Made by a program: the position numbers and the translations under genes. The notes beneath the pieces were generated by a model that searched no databases, had not been told where the DNA came from, and saw only the letters and a list, made by a program, of their open reading frames with translations. A stretch of 64,000 bases of DNA from Streptomyces sp. NRRL F-5126 (lineage in GTDB: Bacteria; Actinomycetota; Actinomycetes; Streptomycetales; Streptomycetaceae), in contig NZ_JOFZ01000001.1 of assembly GCF_000721265.1 (NCBI RefSeq), forward strand, positions 1-64,000. Reading direction: 5' to 3'. Numbering within the stretch: position 1 is the first letter of the stretch; every line of letters begins with the position of its first letter. Of this stretch, positions 53,885 through 62,564 are shown in pieces.

Positions 53885-55170
53885 TTCACGCCACCCTTCG
53901 CCTTCGCCGCTGAGGAGCAGGCGATCTCGCCCGCCACCGCCGACGCCGCCACGGTCGCCGCCGACGCCAGGTACATCTCCGCCTCGCTGCTGCCGTTGCG
54001 GCCGGGGAAGTTCCTCGAATGGGTGGAGATCATGGCCTCTCCCGACGCCATGGCGCCCATGTTGATGGCCTGGTTGGAGCCGGTGCTCGGCGGGAACCAG
54101 GTCGCGCCCGCCTCGTGCAGGGCGAGCACCAGTCCCTCCCTGTCCGCCTGGGCGAAGACCTCCCGGCTCGACGGCACGATGTTGAACCGCGTGTGCGGGT
54201 GGACCCGGTGGCCCGCCAGCACCTCCGCCGCCGCGCGGATGTCCTCGATGCGGCCCCCGCCGTGGCCGCCGAGCTCCGCCCACTGCACCGCGTGCCCGGC
54301 GACCTCCGTCACCGGCTTCGTGTTGCCCACCGTGGGCGGGCAGGCCACGAGGGGCACCACCTCGCCCACGTCGTAACGCAGCACGGTGGCGGCCTCCTGC
54401 CCCGCCCCGTCGCCGCGCGGCAACCCGTCGGGCAGGCCTGCGGGCAGACCGCCGGGGAGCGTCCGGACGAAGGCCTCGGTGACCTCGTCCGGTTCCACGT
54501 AGCTGCACTTGGCGCCGAGGTCCACGCAGAGCAGCGGGAACAGCCAGCGCTCCCAGAAGGTGGAACCCTTGATGTACGGACCGGCGAACTCGACGGCCGC
54601 GTAGTTCAGTTCGCCCTCGCCTATCTCCGCCACCAGCCACAGCGCGATGTCGCGCGCGGTGGTGCCGGGGCGCGGGGTGCCGTGCAGCTCGATCCGCACG
54701 GTGCGCGGGACCTTGAACCACGCCTTGCCGTACGGCAGGACCGTTCCCGCGTGCGAGTCGTTGCCCAGCGCCATCGCGAGCGCGCCCAGCGTGCCGTGCA
54801 CCGGGGTGTGGCTGTCGGAGCCGACCACGATCATGCCTGGCTTGACGAAGCCGCCGCGCACGGCGGCGTGATGGAGGTTGCCGTTGCCGCAGTCGAGGAG
54901 GTTGATGCCGTGCCTCCGTGCCCACTCACGATTGGCCTTGAGCACCTCGGCCTGCTTCTCGGTCGGCGGGCTGAAGTGGTGGTCGAAGACCAGCACGGCG
55001 CGCTCCGGGTGCGGCACGGGCCGGCCCACCCTCTTCTCGTACACGTCCGCCGTGAGGTAGCCGCTGAGGTCGTGCATCAGCAGCCGGTCGACGGTGGCGA
55101 CGACGATCTCGCCGGGTTCGACGGACGAGCGCCCGCTCGCCTTCGCGAGGATCTTCTCGGCCAGGTTCAT
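53881..55170 (-). CDS. LeuC-like large subunit lacking the [4Fe-4S] cysteines
   Basis: A 429-residue aconitase-superfamily protein. VFDHHFSPPTEKQAEVL and VVGSDSHTPVHGTLGALAMA keep the domain 1 catalytic block and SRNFPGRNG the substrate-binding Arg loop. At the place of GSCANAKYDD in the neighbouring paralogue it reads GGHGGGRIEDI, and where that has NAGCGACAGNGG it reads PPSTGSNQAINMG, so the three cluster Cys become His, Gly and Gln. The rest of the fold is well kept and the length is full, so this is not a pseudogene. It is a cluster-free hydro-lyase or a regulatory partner. Confidence 0.85.
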   Translation of the reverse strand: MNLAEKILAKASGRSSVEPGEIVVATVDRLLMHDLSGYLTADVYEKRVGRPVPHPERAVLVFDHHFSPPTEKQAEVLKANREWARRHGINLLDCGNGNLHHAAVRGGFVKPGMIVVGSDSHTPVHGTLGALAMALGNDSHAGTVLPYGKAWFKVPRTVRIELHGTPRPGTTARDIALWLVAEIGEGELNYAAVEFAGPYIKGSTFWERWLFPLLCVDLGAKCSYVEPDEVTEAFVRTLPGGLPAGLPDGLPRGDGAGQEAATVLRYDVGEVVPLVACPPTVGNTKPVTEVAGHAVQWAELGGHGGGRIEDIRAAAEVLAGHRVHPHTRFNIVPSSREVFAQADREGLVLALHEAGATWFPPSTGSNQAINMGAMASGEAMISTHSRNFPGRNGSSEAEMYLASAATVAASAVAGEIACSSAAKAKGGVK

Positions 55171-56462
55171 GCGGTGATCCTTTCGCCCGTCATGACGTCC
55201 GCCGGGTGCGTGATGACTCCCCTGATGGCCGAGGCCGCGGCGGTCGCCGGGCTGCTCAGGTAGATACTCGACGCGTAACTGCCCATGCGGCCCTGGAAGT
55301 TGCGGTTCGCCGTCGACAGCGTCACCTCGCCGTCGGCCATCGCGCCGCCGTTGCCCGCGCACGCGCCGCAGCCCGCGTTGGTGATCATCGCGCCCGCCTC
55401 GATCAGGGTGGCGAGTACGCCGGACGCGGAGGCCTTCGCCATCACCGCGGCCGAGGCCGGGGTCACCACCATGCGCACACCCCTGGCGACCTTGTGGCCG
55501 GCGAGTACCTCGGCCGCGATCGCGAGGTCGTCGTACTTCGCGTTGGCGCAGGAGCCGATGAAGACCTGGTCGAGCCTCGTGCCCGCCACCTCGTCGACGC
55601 CCACCACGTTGTCCACGGTGTGCGGGACGGCGATCTGCGGCATGAGCCCCGAGGCGTCCATCCGCACCGTCTCGCGGTAGGTGGCGCCCGTGTCGGGGAG
55701 CAGCACCTCGTACGCGCCGGCGTCGACGCCCGCCTGCTCGCCCAGGTAGCGGCGCGTCTCGCCGTCCGGGGCGACGTACGCGTTCTTGGCGCCCATCTCC
55801 ATGGCCAGGTTGCAGAACGTCATGCGCTCGGAGACCGATCGCGAGGTGACGTACGATCCGCCGAACTCGGCCGAGCAGTACGTCAGTCCGTCGGCGCCGA
55901 GGTCGCCGATGAGCTTCAGCATGACGTCCTTGGCGTAACTGCCCGCCGGCAGCTCTCCGTCGATCAGGATCCGCACCGACTCGGGGACCTTCACCCACAG
56001 CTTGCCGGTCACCCACGCCGCGGTGATCTCGCTGAAGCCGACGCCGGTGCCGAAGGCTCCGAGCGCGCCGTAGATGGTGGAGTGCGAGTCGGTGCCGATG
56101 ATGAACTGCCCCGGCCTGACGAGGCCGTTCTCCATCAGCACGATGTGCGCGATGCCCGCGTTGACGTCGTAGAAGTGCCGGATGCCCATGCGGTCGGCGA
56201 ACGCGCGGCACAGCTGGTGGTCGGCTGCCGTCTTGGCGTTCATCGCGGGGGAGATGTGGTCCATGACCATCGCCACGCGATCGCGGTCGTACAGCTCGGC
56301 GACGCCCATCTTCTCCAGGGTGCGGATGCACCGCCAGCTGGCCGTGTGGCTCATGTACACGTCGGGGAAGGCGTCGACGATCTGCCCGGGTACGAGTCCG
56401 TGCTCGCCCGAGGCCCGCTCGATCGCCTTCTGCGCGAACGTCCTGGGTGCGGCTGTGGTCAT
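55167..56462 (-). CDS. LeuC-like aconitase-family large subunit, canonical Fe-S ligands
   Basis: A 431-residue hydro-lyase large subunit. FIIGTDSHSTIYGALGAFG is the catalytic block of domain 1. The cluster ligands are intact: the Cys of FIGSCANAKYDD and the CxxC of TNAGCGACAGN. ANRNFQGRMGSYASSI carries the substrate Arg. It should dehydrate and rehydrate a 2- or 3-hydroxy-polycarboxylate. Real isopropylmalate isomerase normally sits with other leu genes, absent here, so a catabolic substrate is likelier. It is coupled at both ends: ATGA with the upstream LeuD-like gene and ATGA with the downstream cysteine-less LeuC-like gene. Confidence 0.9.
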   Translation of the reverse strand: MTTAAPRTFAQKAIERASGEHGLVPGQIVDAFPDVYMSHTASWRCIRTLEKMGVAELYDRDRVAMVMDHISPAMNAKTAADHQLCRAFADRMGIRHFYDVNAGIAHIVLMENGLVRPGQFIIGTDSHSTIYGALGAFGTGVGFSEITAAWVTGKLWVKVPESVRILIDGELPAGSYAKDVMLKLIGDLGADGLTYCSAEFGGSYVTSRSVSERMTFCNLAMEMGAKNAYVAPDGETRRYLGEQAGVDAGAYEVLLPDTGATYRETVRMDASGLMPQIAVPHTVDNVVGVDEVAGTRLDQVFIGSCANAKYDDLAIAAEVLAGHKVARGVRMVVTPASAAVMAKASASGVLATLIEAGAMITNAGCGACAGNGGAMADGEVTLSTANRNFQGRMGSYASSIYLSSPATAAASAIRGVITHPADVMTGERITA

Positions 56463-56971
56463 GCCCGAGCTCCTCGCATCAGATGGGCTATCAGGCCGCC
56501 GTCCTCCAGGATGTCGAGCAGGCCCCTGGGGTAGGGCGCGAACGTGAAGGTGCGGCCGGCCGTCTCGACGGTGCCCGCGTGGTAGTCGACCCACATCTCG
56601 CCGCCGGGGTCGTCGCAGGCTTGAAGGGCGTCGACGGCGTCAGGGCACTCGACGGCGGGCAGGCCGGTGTTGATCGCGTTGCGGAAGAAGACCCGCGAGA
56701 ACGAGCTCGCCACGACGGCCTTGACGCCTGCGCCGATGAGGCAGGTCGCGGCCTGCTCCCTGGCGCTGCCGCAGCCGAAGTTGCGGCCCGCCACGACGAC
56801 GGGACTGCGCCGCAGGCGCTGCTGGACGTCGGGTCCCAGTGGTTCGAAGGCGTGCTCGGCCAGTTCCGCCGGGTCGATGCTGACCAGGTAACGGCCCGGA
56901 ATGATGACGTCGGTGTTGACGCTCTCCCCGAAGGTGATCGTCGGGCCGCCGACGCGGTGTGCGGCTTCCAT
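56459..56971 (-). CDS. LeuD-like small subunit, canonical
   Basis: A 170-residue swivel-domain subunit. FGESVNTDVIIPGRYL is the expected LeuD opening and VVAGRNFGCGSAREQA the intact substrate-phosphate-type GxNFGxGSSR block, then SSFSRVFFRNAINTGLP. It forms the alpha-beta enzyme with the canonical LeuC-like protein, with which it overlaps by four bases. It follows the ornithine-cyclodeaminase-like gene after 57 bases, the only sizeable gap in the middle of the operon. Confidence 0.9.
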   Translation of the reverse strand: MEAAHRVGGPTITFGESVNTDVIIPGRYLVSIDPAELAEHAFEPLGPDVQQRLRRSPVVVAGRNFGCGSAREQAATCLIGAGVKAVVASSFSRVFFRNAINTGLPAVECPDAVDALQACDDPGGEMWVDYHAGTVETAGRTFTFAPYPRGLLDILEDGGLIAHLMRGARA

Positions 56972-57028
56972 GTGTGCGTCTCTCCTGTCGTGGTGCGCGC
57001 GGGTCCCTTCGGCGTACGCAAGGGCCGC

Positions 57029-58108
57029 TCAGGGGCTCGTCTCCTCCAGGAGCCAGTCCGTCGGCACGACGTGCCCGAGGCCGCGCTCCTCAGCCAGTTC
57101 CAGCGCCCGTGCGCAGACGGCGGCGAACTGGACGCCCATGCCGGTGTTGTTGGCGAAGACCGTGACGTCGTCGTGCGCGGCGCGGCCCGGTGCGTCGCCG
57201 AGCAGCACCTCGCCGAGCTCCCTGATGTCGTCCCAGGCCAGGCGGCCGCGCTCGACCGGGCCGAGGATGTCGTACTGCTTGTCGTGGTGCACCTGCTCGC
57301 GGGAGAGCACGACGATCCGGTCGGCCCTGTCGAATGTGGCGTCGTCCAGTTCGCGCCGCGTCGCCGTTCCGTCGGGGGAGGTGATGGCCGTGACGTGCGT
57401 GCCGGGCTCGATCCAGGAGCCGTCGAAGCAGGGCTCCATGGTGGCGGTGGCGCACGTGACGATGTGGCAGCCGGCCACCGCGTCGCGCGGCTCGGGGACG
57501 GCGACGACGCGGCGGCCCGTGCGCTCGCTCCACTCCTTCGCGAACCGCTCCCGGTGCTCGGCGGTCGGGCTGAAGACCCGCACCTCCTCGATCCCGGGCC
57601 GCACCAGCAGCAGCGTCTCCAGGTGGGCCTCCGCCTGCCAGCCGGAGCCGAACATGCCGGCCACGGTGGCGTCCTCGTTGGACAGTTCGCGGATGCCGAG
57701 CGCCGAGGTGGCGCCCACCCGCATCTTCTGCACGAAGCTGTCGTGCAGGATCGCCAGGGGCTCAAGCGTCGTCAGGCTGTACAGGGTGACGAGGCCGACG
57801 TACCTGCCGCCGGGCGCCGCCGGGATCAGCCGGCGCCTGCGGCCGCCGCCCGGCAGCGTCTCGACGCCGGCGAGGTCGGACGTGATGCGCAGCGCCCAGA
57901 CGCCGCTGGAGACGTTGCCGCCCTCCTGCGACTTGAAGCGGTAGCCGAAGCCGGGGTACCGCTCGTCCTCGACCGGGAAGTACGTGTGGTTGCGCGGACG
58001 GTTGGCGCCCCGGCCGCGGGTGAGCTCGCCGTACGCCGTTTGCAGCGTGCCGAGGCACTCCTCCGCGGTCAGCACCTGCTCGATGTCGCTGTTGGACAGG
58101 ATCCTCAT
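57029..58108 (-). CDS. Ornithine cyclodeaminase / mu-crystallin-family protein
   Basis: A 359-residue NAD(P)-dependent protein. ILSNSDIEQVLTAEECLGTL is the typical start, QKMRVGATSALGIRELS precedes the Rossmann region AGMFGSGWQAEAHLETLLL, and IVTCATATMEPCFDGSWIEP with GTHVTAITS are later family blocks. Members form or reduce cyclic imines or deaminate small amino acids. An insertion near residues 100-115 (GGGRRRRLIPAA) is Arg/Gly-rich. The ATG overlaps the upstream M24-like stop. In this operon it may act on a nitrogen-containing intermediate before the hydro-lyases; this is inferred. Confidence 0.87.
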   Translation of the reverse strand: MRILSNSDIEQVLTAEECLGTLQTAYGELTRGRGANRPRNHTYFPVEDERYPGFGYRFKSQEGGNVSSGVWALRITSDLAGVETLPGGGRRRRLIPAAPGGRYVGLVTLYSLTTLEPLAILHDSFVQKMRVGATSALGIRELSNEDATVAGMFGSGWQAEAHLETLLLVRPGIEEVRVFSPTAEHRERFAKEWSERTGRRVVAVPEPRDAVAGCHIVTCATATMEPCFDGSWIEPGTHVTAITSPDGTATRRELDDATFDRADRIVVLSREQVHHDKQYDILGPVERGRLAWDDIRELGEVLLGDAPGRAAHDDVTVFANNTGMGVQFAAVCARALELAEERGLGHVVPTDWLLEETSP

Positions 58109-59178
58109 GCGGATGCCCTCCCTGTGGTGTCTGCCGTGGTGGGAGCCGGGGCCGCGGTGAGGCGGCGCGCCGCGCCGGAAGTGATCAGTACGGTGTCCGC
58201 CACCGCCGCGTAGCCGCCGTCCGCGAACAGCACGTCGACGGTGACCGCGCCGACGTTGCCGGGCGCCAGGCTCTCCACCTCGGCGCGGTACTCGCCGCCG
58301 GACGAGAGGTCCGACTGGTTGACCCAGCCCACCTGGGCGTCGGCGCCCTCGGGGAGCCCTTCGAGCGCGGGCGACGCGGCCTTCGCGAGGTCCCCGGGCG
58401 AGGCGCCCGCTCGCGCCGCCGACACGGCCGCCGCGAGCGCGTCGTCCAGCGCGAGCGTCCACGGGGCGCTTCCCGCCAGCCGTCCGGCCTGCAGCCAGCC
58501 GGTGCGGAACTGGCCGGTGACGCGCACGCACTCCACCCCGTCCGCGGTGGACGACCTGCCCACCTGCACGTCGAGGAAGCCGGCGCCGCGCACCACGCGT
58601 TCGGCGACCGAGACGCGTTCGAAGCCGCCGAGCCCGTCCCGTACCGCCTCGTCGGCGGCGCGGCCCACGACCTCGCCGCCCGTGCGCAGCAGCGCCACCT
58701 CGCGTGCCGAGGCGACGGTGCGCCGCTCGCGTACGAGGCCGCCGAGATCGCGCACCCGCCACCCGGGCAGCGCCGCGCGCACCTGCTCGGCCACGTGCGC
58801 GGGCCACAGCGCGGCGTCCACGAGGCCGACCGTGCCCGCGGGCGCGCCGTCGAGCAGCTTCGCGGCCAGCGCCCCGAAGTCCTTGCCGCTCTCGATACGG
58901 GAGACGGTGGACACGCGCCGCATCCAGGGGTGGACACGGGGCGAGAGCTTGGTGAGGAACACCGGGTCGCCCGTGGCGGGCACGGCGAGCACGCCCTCGT
59001 TCCAGTAGACGCAGAGGTTGGTCAGGTAGGCGATGTCGTCGGACGCGTACACGTCCCCGTAGACCAGCCCGACGTCGACCTGCTCGGCGGCCAGGGTGTC
59101 CTGCAGCGCCGCGACCCGGCCACGCCATTCGCCCTCCGGCACTTCGGCCGGGTCGAGTACGACAAGTCCGCGCTTCAT
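58105..59178 (-). CDS. M24/creatinase-fold protein, highly diverged
   Basis: A 357-residue protein. The N-terminal half is the creatinase N-domain (VDVGLVYGDVYASDDIAYLT; GLVDAALWPAHVAEQVRAAL) and the C-terminal half has the pita-bread outline (RERRTVASAREVALLRTGGE). Most conserved metal residues (Asp, Asp, His, Glu, Glu) cannot be found at their places; the His-rich loop is replaced by QVGWVNQSDLSSGGEY. It is coupled to a second M24 gene upstream and to the cyclodeaminase-like gene downstream. It may be a non-metal C-N hydrolase subunit or scaffold for its paralogue. Confidence 0.75.
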   Translation of the reverse strand: MKRGLVVLDPAEVPEGEWRGRVAALQDTLAAEQVDVGLVYGDVYASDDIAYLTNLCVYWNEGVLAVPATGDPVFLTKLSPRVHPWMRRVSTVSRIESGKDFGALAAKLLDGAPAGTVGLVDAALWPAHVAEQVRAALPGWRVRDLGGLVRERRTVASAREVALLRTGGEVVGRAADEAVRDGLGGFERVSVAERVVRGAGFLDVQVGRSSTADGVECVRVTGQFRTGWLQAGRLAGSAPWTLALDDALAAAVSAARAGASPGDLAKAASPALEGLPEGADAQVGWVNQSDLSSGGEYRAEVESLAPGNVGAVTVDVLFADGGYAAVADTVLITSGAARRLTAAPAPTTADTTGRASA

Positions 59179-60353
59179 GCGGCGACTCCCCTGGTGGAGT
59201 GGAACAGCTTGCGTTCGGTGTCGATGAGGACCTCGCAGCCGTCCTTGGTCACCCGTACCGGGTCGCCGAGTACGTGGTAACCGGCAAGCGGCGTATAGGT
59301 GTTGGGGTGGATGATGAAGACGGCGTTCTCGGGCAGCTCGGTCTCGTTGCCCTCGATGATCGGCGTCTCGTCCAGGTGCAGCCCGTGGCCGTGGCCGCGT
59401 ACCCGGGTGTACTGGCTGGTGCAGTACTCGCCGTAGCCGTGCCTGCGGAACACGTCGTTCTGCGCCTTCGCGACGTCGTGCGCCGTGACGCCGGGACGCA
59501 CGGCGGACATGCCGGCCTCGACCGACTCGTTGAACAGGTCGAACGACCTGCGCTGCCCGTCGCTCGGCTCGCCGACGACCGCCGAGCGGCAGATCTGCAG
59601 CCAGTAGCCGTCCATCTGGGGTGTCAGCTCGGTGCGGACCATGTCACCGGCCTCCAGGACGCGCGGCGTGGGCGCGGTCATGCCGCGCACCTCGTCCTTG
59701 CCCGAGGCGATGAGCATGAAGTTGTCCTCCGCGCCGAGCCTCTTGATCGCGGCCTCCACCTCGGCGACGATCCGGTACTCGGGCAGACCCGGCTCCAGCG
59801 CGTCGACGAACGCGTCCCAGCCCGCCGCGCACACGGTGGCGCTGCGCCGCATCCTGGCCAGCTCCCAGTCGCTCTTGACCAGGCGCACCCGGTCCATGAG
59901 CGAGGTGGCGGAGACGATCTCGGCGCCCGGCAGCGCGGCACGCAGGGCGTCGGACAGCACGACGGGCAGCAGCTCGCCGTGGGCCACGCCGACGCGGCGC
60001 GGGCGCAGGTCGCGAAGGGCTGTGGTGAGCGCCGCGGGGTCGCGTACGTCGAGCAGCGCGGCGTGGTCGACCCAGCCGGGGCGGGTGAGTTCGGGCAGGT
60101 CGCTCCTGCGCGTGGAGTAGGCGCTCACCTCGCCCACGGCGGGGAACAGCACGAGGGACGCGGCGCCGGTCAGGCCGGCGTCGGTGAAGTACCGCACGTT
60201 CTCCCGGCGCCAGCCCGGGGCGAACGCGATCAGAAGGTCCAGGCCGTCCCCGGCCATGGCGGCCCGTACGCGGGCGTGCCTCTGCAGGAGTTCAGCGAGG
60301 TCGTCGGGGTGTGGGCCTGGCGCGGGCCTCGTCGCCGTGCTGACCGTGGTCAT
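59175..60353 (-). CDS. M24/creatinase-like hydrolase lacking usual metal ligands
   Basis: A 392-residue two-domain M24 protein. MDRVRLVKSDWELARMRRSA begins the pita-bread domain. At the first Asp ligands the sequence reads MVRTELTPQMDGYWLQIC, with Glu and Gln in place of Asp, while VRGHGHGLHLDETP keeps the His loop; NAVFIIHPNTYTP replaces the MxxxxEPG Glu block by His. This pattern is like creatinase and ectoine hydrolase, which work without metal. It probably hydrolyses an amide or amidine-type C-N bond. It overlaps the transporter and the next M24 gene. Confidence 0.82.
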   Translation of the reverse strand: MTTVSTATRPAPGPHPDDLAELLQRHARVRAAMAGDGLDLLIAFAPGWRRENVRYFTDAGLTGAASLVLFPAVGEVSAYSTRRSDLPELTRPGWVDHAALLDVRDPAALTTALRDLRPRRVGVAHGELLPVVLSDALRAALPGAEIVSATSLMDRVRLVKSDWELARMRRSATVCAAGWDAFVDALEPGLPEYRIVAEVEAAIKRLGAEDNFMLIASGKDEVRGMTAPTPRVLEAGDMVRTELTPQMDGYWLQICRSAVVGEPSDGQRRSFDLFNESVEAGMSAVRPGVTAHDVAKAQNDVFRRHGYGEYCTSQYTRVRGHGHGLHLDETPIIEGNETELPENAVFIIHPNTYTPLAGYHVLGDPVRVTKDGCEVLIDTERKLFHSTRGVAA

Positions 60354-61834
60354 CCTTCACCTGCCTGTTCTTTCTCGTACTGGCTGCTGAATTCGGTCGT
60401 GGGTGACTGCCGTGTGCTCCCGGCGGTTCGAGGGGCGCGGACGCCGTTCACCCGGGCGTCGAGCGCGACGGTGATCTGCTCGATGGTCTTTCCCCGTGTC
60501 TCGAAAGTGGAGACCAGTGCGGAAATGCCGGCGAGCGCGGAGATCACGGCGAAGAGGACGAAGAAGAGGAAGCTCGATGAATGGGCGGCGATCACCCAGC
60601 CGATGACGGTGGGGATGATGAGCCCGCCGACCTTCTGCCAGGCAGCGGCCCAGCCGAGACCGGTGGCCCGGCTCACCGTGGGATAGAGCTCGCTGGCGTA
60701 GACGAAAAGGGTGCTGCCGGCGAATCCGCTGCCGAAGAACGTGGCGAGCGAGCCGAGTACGAGCACCGCGGCCGTGGTGGAGACACCGCCCCACCAGAGG
60801 CACAGCAGCGCACTCAGCAGGAAGGACACGCCCATCGTCGCCCGGCGCCCCACACGGTTGACGATATGGCCCGCGATGACGGCACCCAGCACGCCGGCCC
60901 CGGTGATGACGGCGGTGTAGGTGAAACTCCCGACGAGGCTGACGCCTTTCTTCTCCAGAATGGACGGGAGCCAGATGGAAAGGCCGTAGAGGAACGATCC
61001 TGCGCACACCTCCATGAACCACAGCGACACGGTGTAGCGCAGATGCCGCCTGTCGACCAGATCGCGTACGGAGCCCATCGCATTCCGCCGCGCCACAGGC
61101 GGTGCCGGCGGTTCGTGCGCCGGCCGCGAAATCGGTGCGTCCGCGGACGGGACGGCGAGTCTGCCGACGATTTCCCGCGCCGCCTCGTGCTTCCCCGTCC
61201 GCACCAGATAGCGCACGGATTCGGGCAGCTTCGCCATCATGACGACGCCGACCACGACGGGCAGCGCGCCGATGACGAACATCGCACGCCAGGTCAGCGA
61301 GGGCACGACCGCCGTACCGACGAGCGCCGCTACGGGCACGCCTATGAGCCAGGCCGCGGTCGCCGCCGTGACCAGCGGGGCGCGGTGGCGGGACGGCACG
61401 AACTCGGCGATGTACGGGAGGACGACCGCGATTTCGGCGCCGAGGCCGACGCCCTGGCAGACGCGGGCCGTCACCAGTGACGAGTAGTTCCAGGAGAAGG
61501 CGGCGAGCAGGGAGAACGCGGCGAAGACCAGCAGGCACACCGCGAGCGGGAACTTGCGGCCGAGCCGGTCGGAGATCAGCCCGGCGGCGGCCGCGCCGAC
61601 CAGCATGCCGAGGAAGAGCGCCGAGCTGAGGAAGCCGGCCTGCCGGCTGGAGAGGTGGTAGTCCCCGATCACGCCCGGCAGGATGACGCCCGTGAGATTG
61701 ATGACGAAGCCGTCGAGGAAATGGCCCGAGAGCGCGGTGCCGTAGATCACGGCGTGCCGCCTGGTGAATCGGGATCGGTCGAGTCTGCTCAGCAGGTCGG
61801 CTTGGGTATGGACGGTGGAGCGGTCATTTATCAC
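60350..61834 (-). CDS. MFS transporter, aromatic-acid/H+ symporter-like
   Basis: A 494-residue carrier with 12 spans. SGHFLDGFVINLTGVILPGV in span one and GLISDRLGRKFPL between spans two and three (the MFS motif A with DRLGRR form) match sugar-acid or aromatic-acid symporters. A long central loop (about 215-245) follows span six. GTG 61834 is preferred because GAGG is five bases upstream; a GTG two codons earlier is possible. It leads the minus-strand catabolic operon (coupled to the M24 gene by ATGA) and probably imports the pathway substrate, likely an organic acid. Confidence 0.87.
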   Translation of the reverse strand: MINDRSTVHTQADLLSRLDRSRFTRRHAVIYGTALSGHFLDGFVINLTGVILPGVIGDYHLSSRQAGFLSSALFLGMLVGAAAAGLISDRLGRKFPLAVCLLVFAAFSLLAAFSWNYSSLVTARVCQGVGLGAEIAVVLPYIAEFVPSRHRAPLVTAATAAWLIGVPVAALVGTAVVPSLTWRAMFVIGALPVVVGVVMMAKLPESVRYLVRTGKHEAAREIVGRLAVPSADAPISRPAHEPPAPPVARRNAMGSVRDLVDRRHLRYTVSLWFMEVCAGSFLYGLSIWLPSILEKKGVSLVGSFTYTAVITGAGVLGAVIAGHIVNRVGRRATMGVSFLLSALLCLWWGGVSTTAAVLVLGSLATFFGSGFAGSTLFVYASELYPTVSRATGLGWAAAWQKVGGLIIPTVIGWVIAAHSSSFLFFVLFAVISALAGISALVSTFETRGKTIEQITVALDARVNGVRAPRTAGSTRQSPTTEFSSQYEKEQAGEG

Positions 61835-61906
61835 GAACACCTCGCTGTGTGTTCTGATCCCCCGGTCGATTCCTTCTCGGCCGGGACGTGGTGCTGTCCC
61901 GGCCCG

Positions 61907-62377
61907 CTATCGAGCGTCCAGATTTCCCTGGACGTCGACATACAGCTGATTCAGTGCCGGGAGAATCTGGTCCTGAAGCTCCTGCGGCAACCCCGCGGTG
62001 AGTTCTGAGGTGAACTTTCCGAGCGCCCGGTCGCCGGATTCCAGCGCCCGCGCTCCCGCGCGGGTGAGCGAGAGGCGCATCGTCCTGCGGCTGGTGTCCG
62101 AGACCCCGCGGGTCAGCAGTCCTTGGGTGACGAGCTTTTCGACGCTCTGCGACATCGTGGAGGGGTTTCTGTGCGCGAGTTTGCACAGTGCGGTCAGTGA
62201 CGTGTGCCCGGCGTTCACCCTGGAGAGAATGCGGTACTGCCGGATCGTCATGGGCGGGTCGAGTTCGGCGAGTATCTCGGTCTGCAACCGGGTCAGGCGC
62301 CCGCCCAGCGCGAGCAGAACCTCACCGAGGCTGTTTCCCGAGTCGTCCGGATCGACGGATCCCGTCTTCTCGCTCAT
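61907..62377 (-). CDS. MarR-family regulator
   Basis: A 156-residue winged-helix regulator. TALCKLAHRNPSTMSQSVEK is the recognition helix region and VTQGLLTRGVSDTSRRTMRL the wing. It lies 72 bases upstream of the transporter gene on the same strand, so it may be co-transcribed with, or control, the catabolic operon. GGAGA lies eight bases ahead of ATG 62377. MarR regulators often sense aromatic or organic acids, matching the adjacent symporter. Confidence 0.88.
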   Translation of the reverse strand: MSEKTGSVDPDDSGNSLGEVLLALGGRLTRLQTEILAELDPPMTIRQYRILSRVNAGHTSLTALCKLAHRNPSTMSQSVEKLVTQGLLTRGVSDTSRRTMRLSLTRAGARALESGDRALGKFTSELTAGLPQELQDQILPALNQLYVDVQGNLDAR

Positions 62378-62564
62378 CGCTTAGGTCTCCGTACTGTCCG
62401 GTGCCCGAAGTATCGACTGCGAGGAAGTTACAACCGGCCGCGCGGGGACGGCAAGAGGTCGTCGGCAAGAAATATCTGCCCCGGGTCCTCGCCGCCGCGT
62501 TGACGAACACGGAACGTCTGCCTAGCTTTTCGTCAGGCGAGGTGGCCGGCCGGAGGAGAGCCGT

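Noticed and set aside
53881..56331. Apparent 816-residue fusion extending the cysteine-less LeuC-like frame upstream
   Set aside because: The upstream half is out of frame with the canonical LeuC-like gene that covers it; the ATG at 55170 with the ATGA overlap is the real start.
53881..56462. Leucine-biosynthesis leuCD genes
   Set aside because: There are two pairs with unusual order (D, C, C, D), one without cluster ligands, and they are coupled to catabolic genes, not leu genes.
53387..61834. Ectoine utilisation operon
   Set aside because: M24 and OCD-fold genes fit, but the deacetylase, aminotransferase and dehydrogenase of that pathway are missing and two LeuCD-like pairs do not belong to it.
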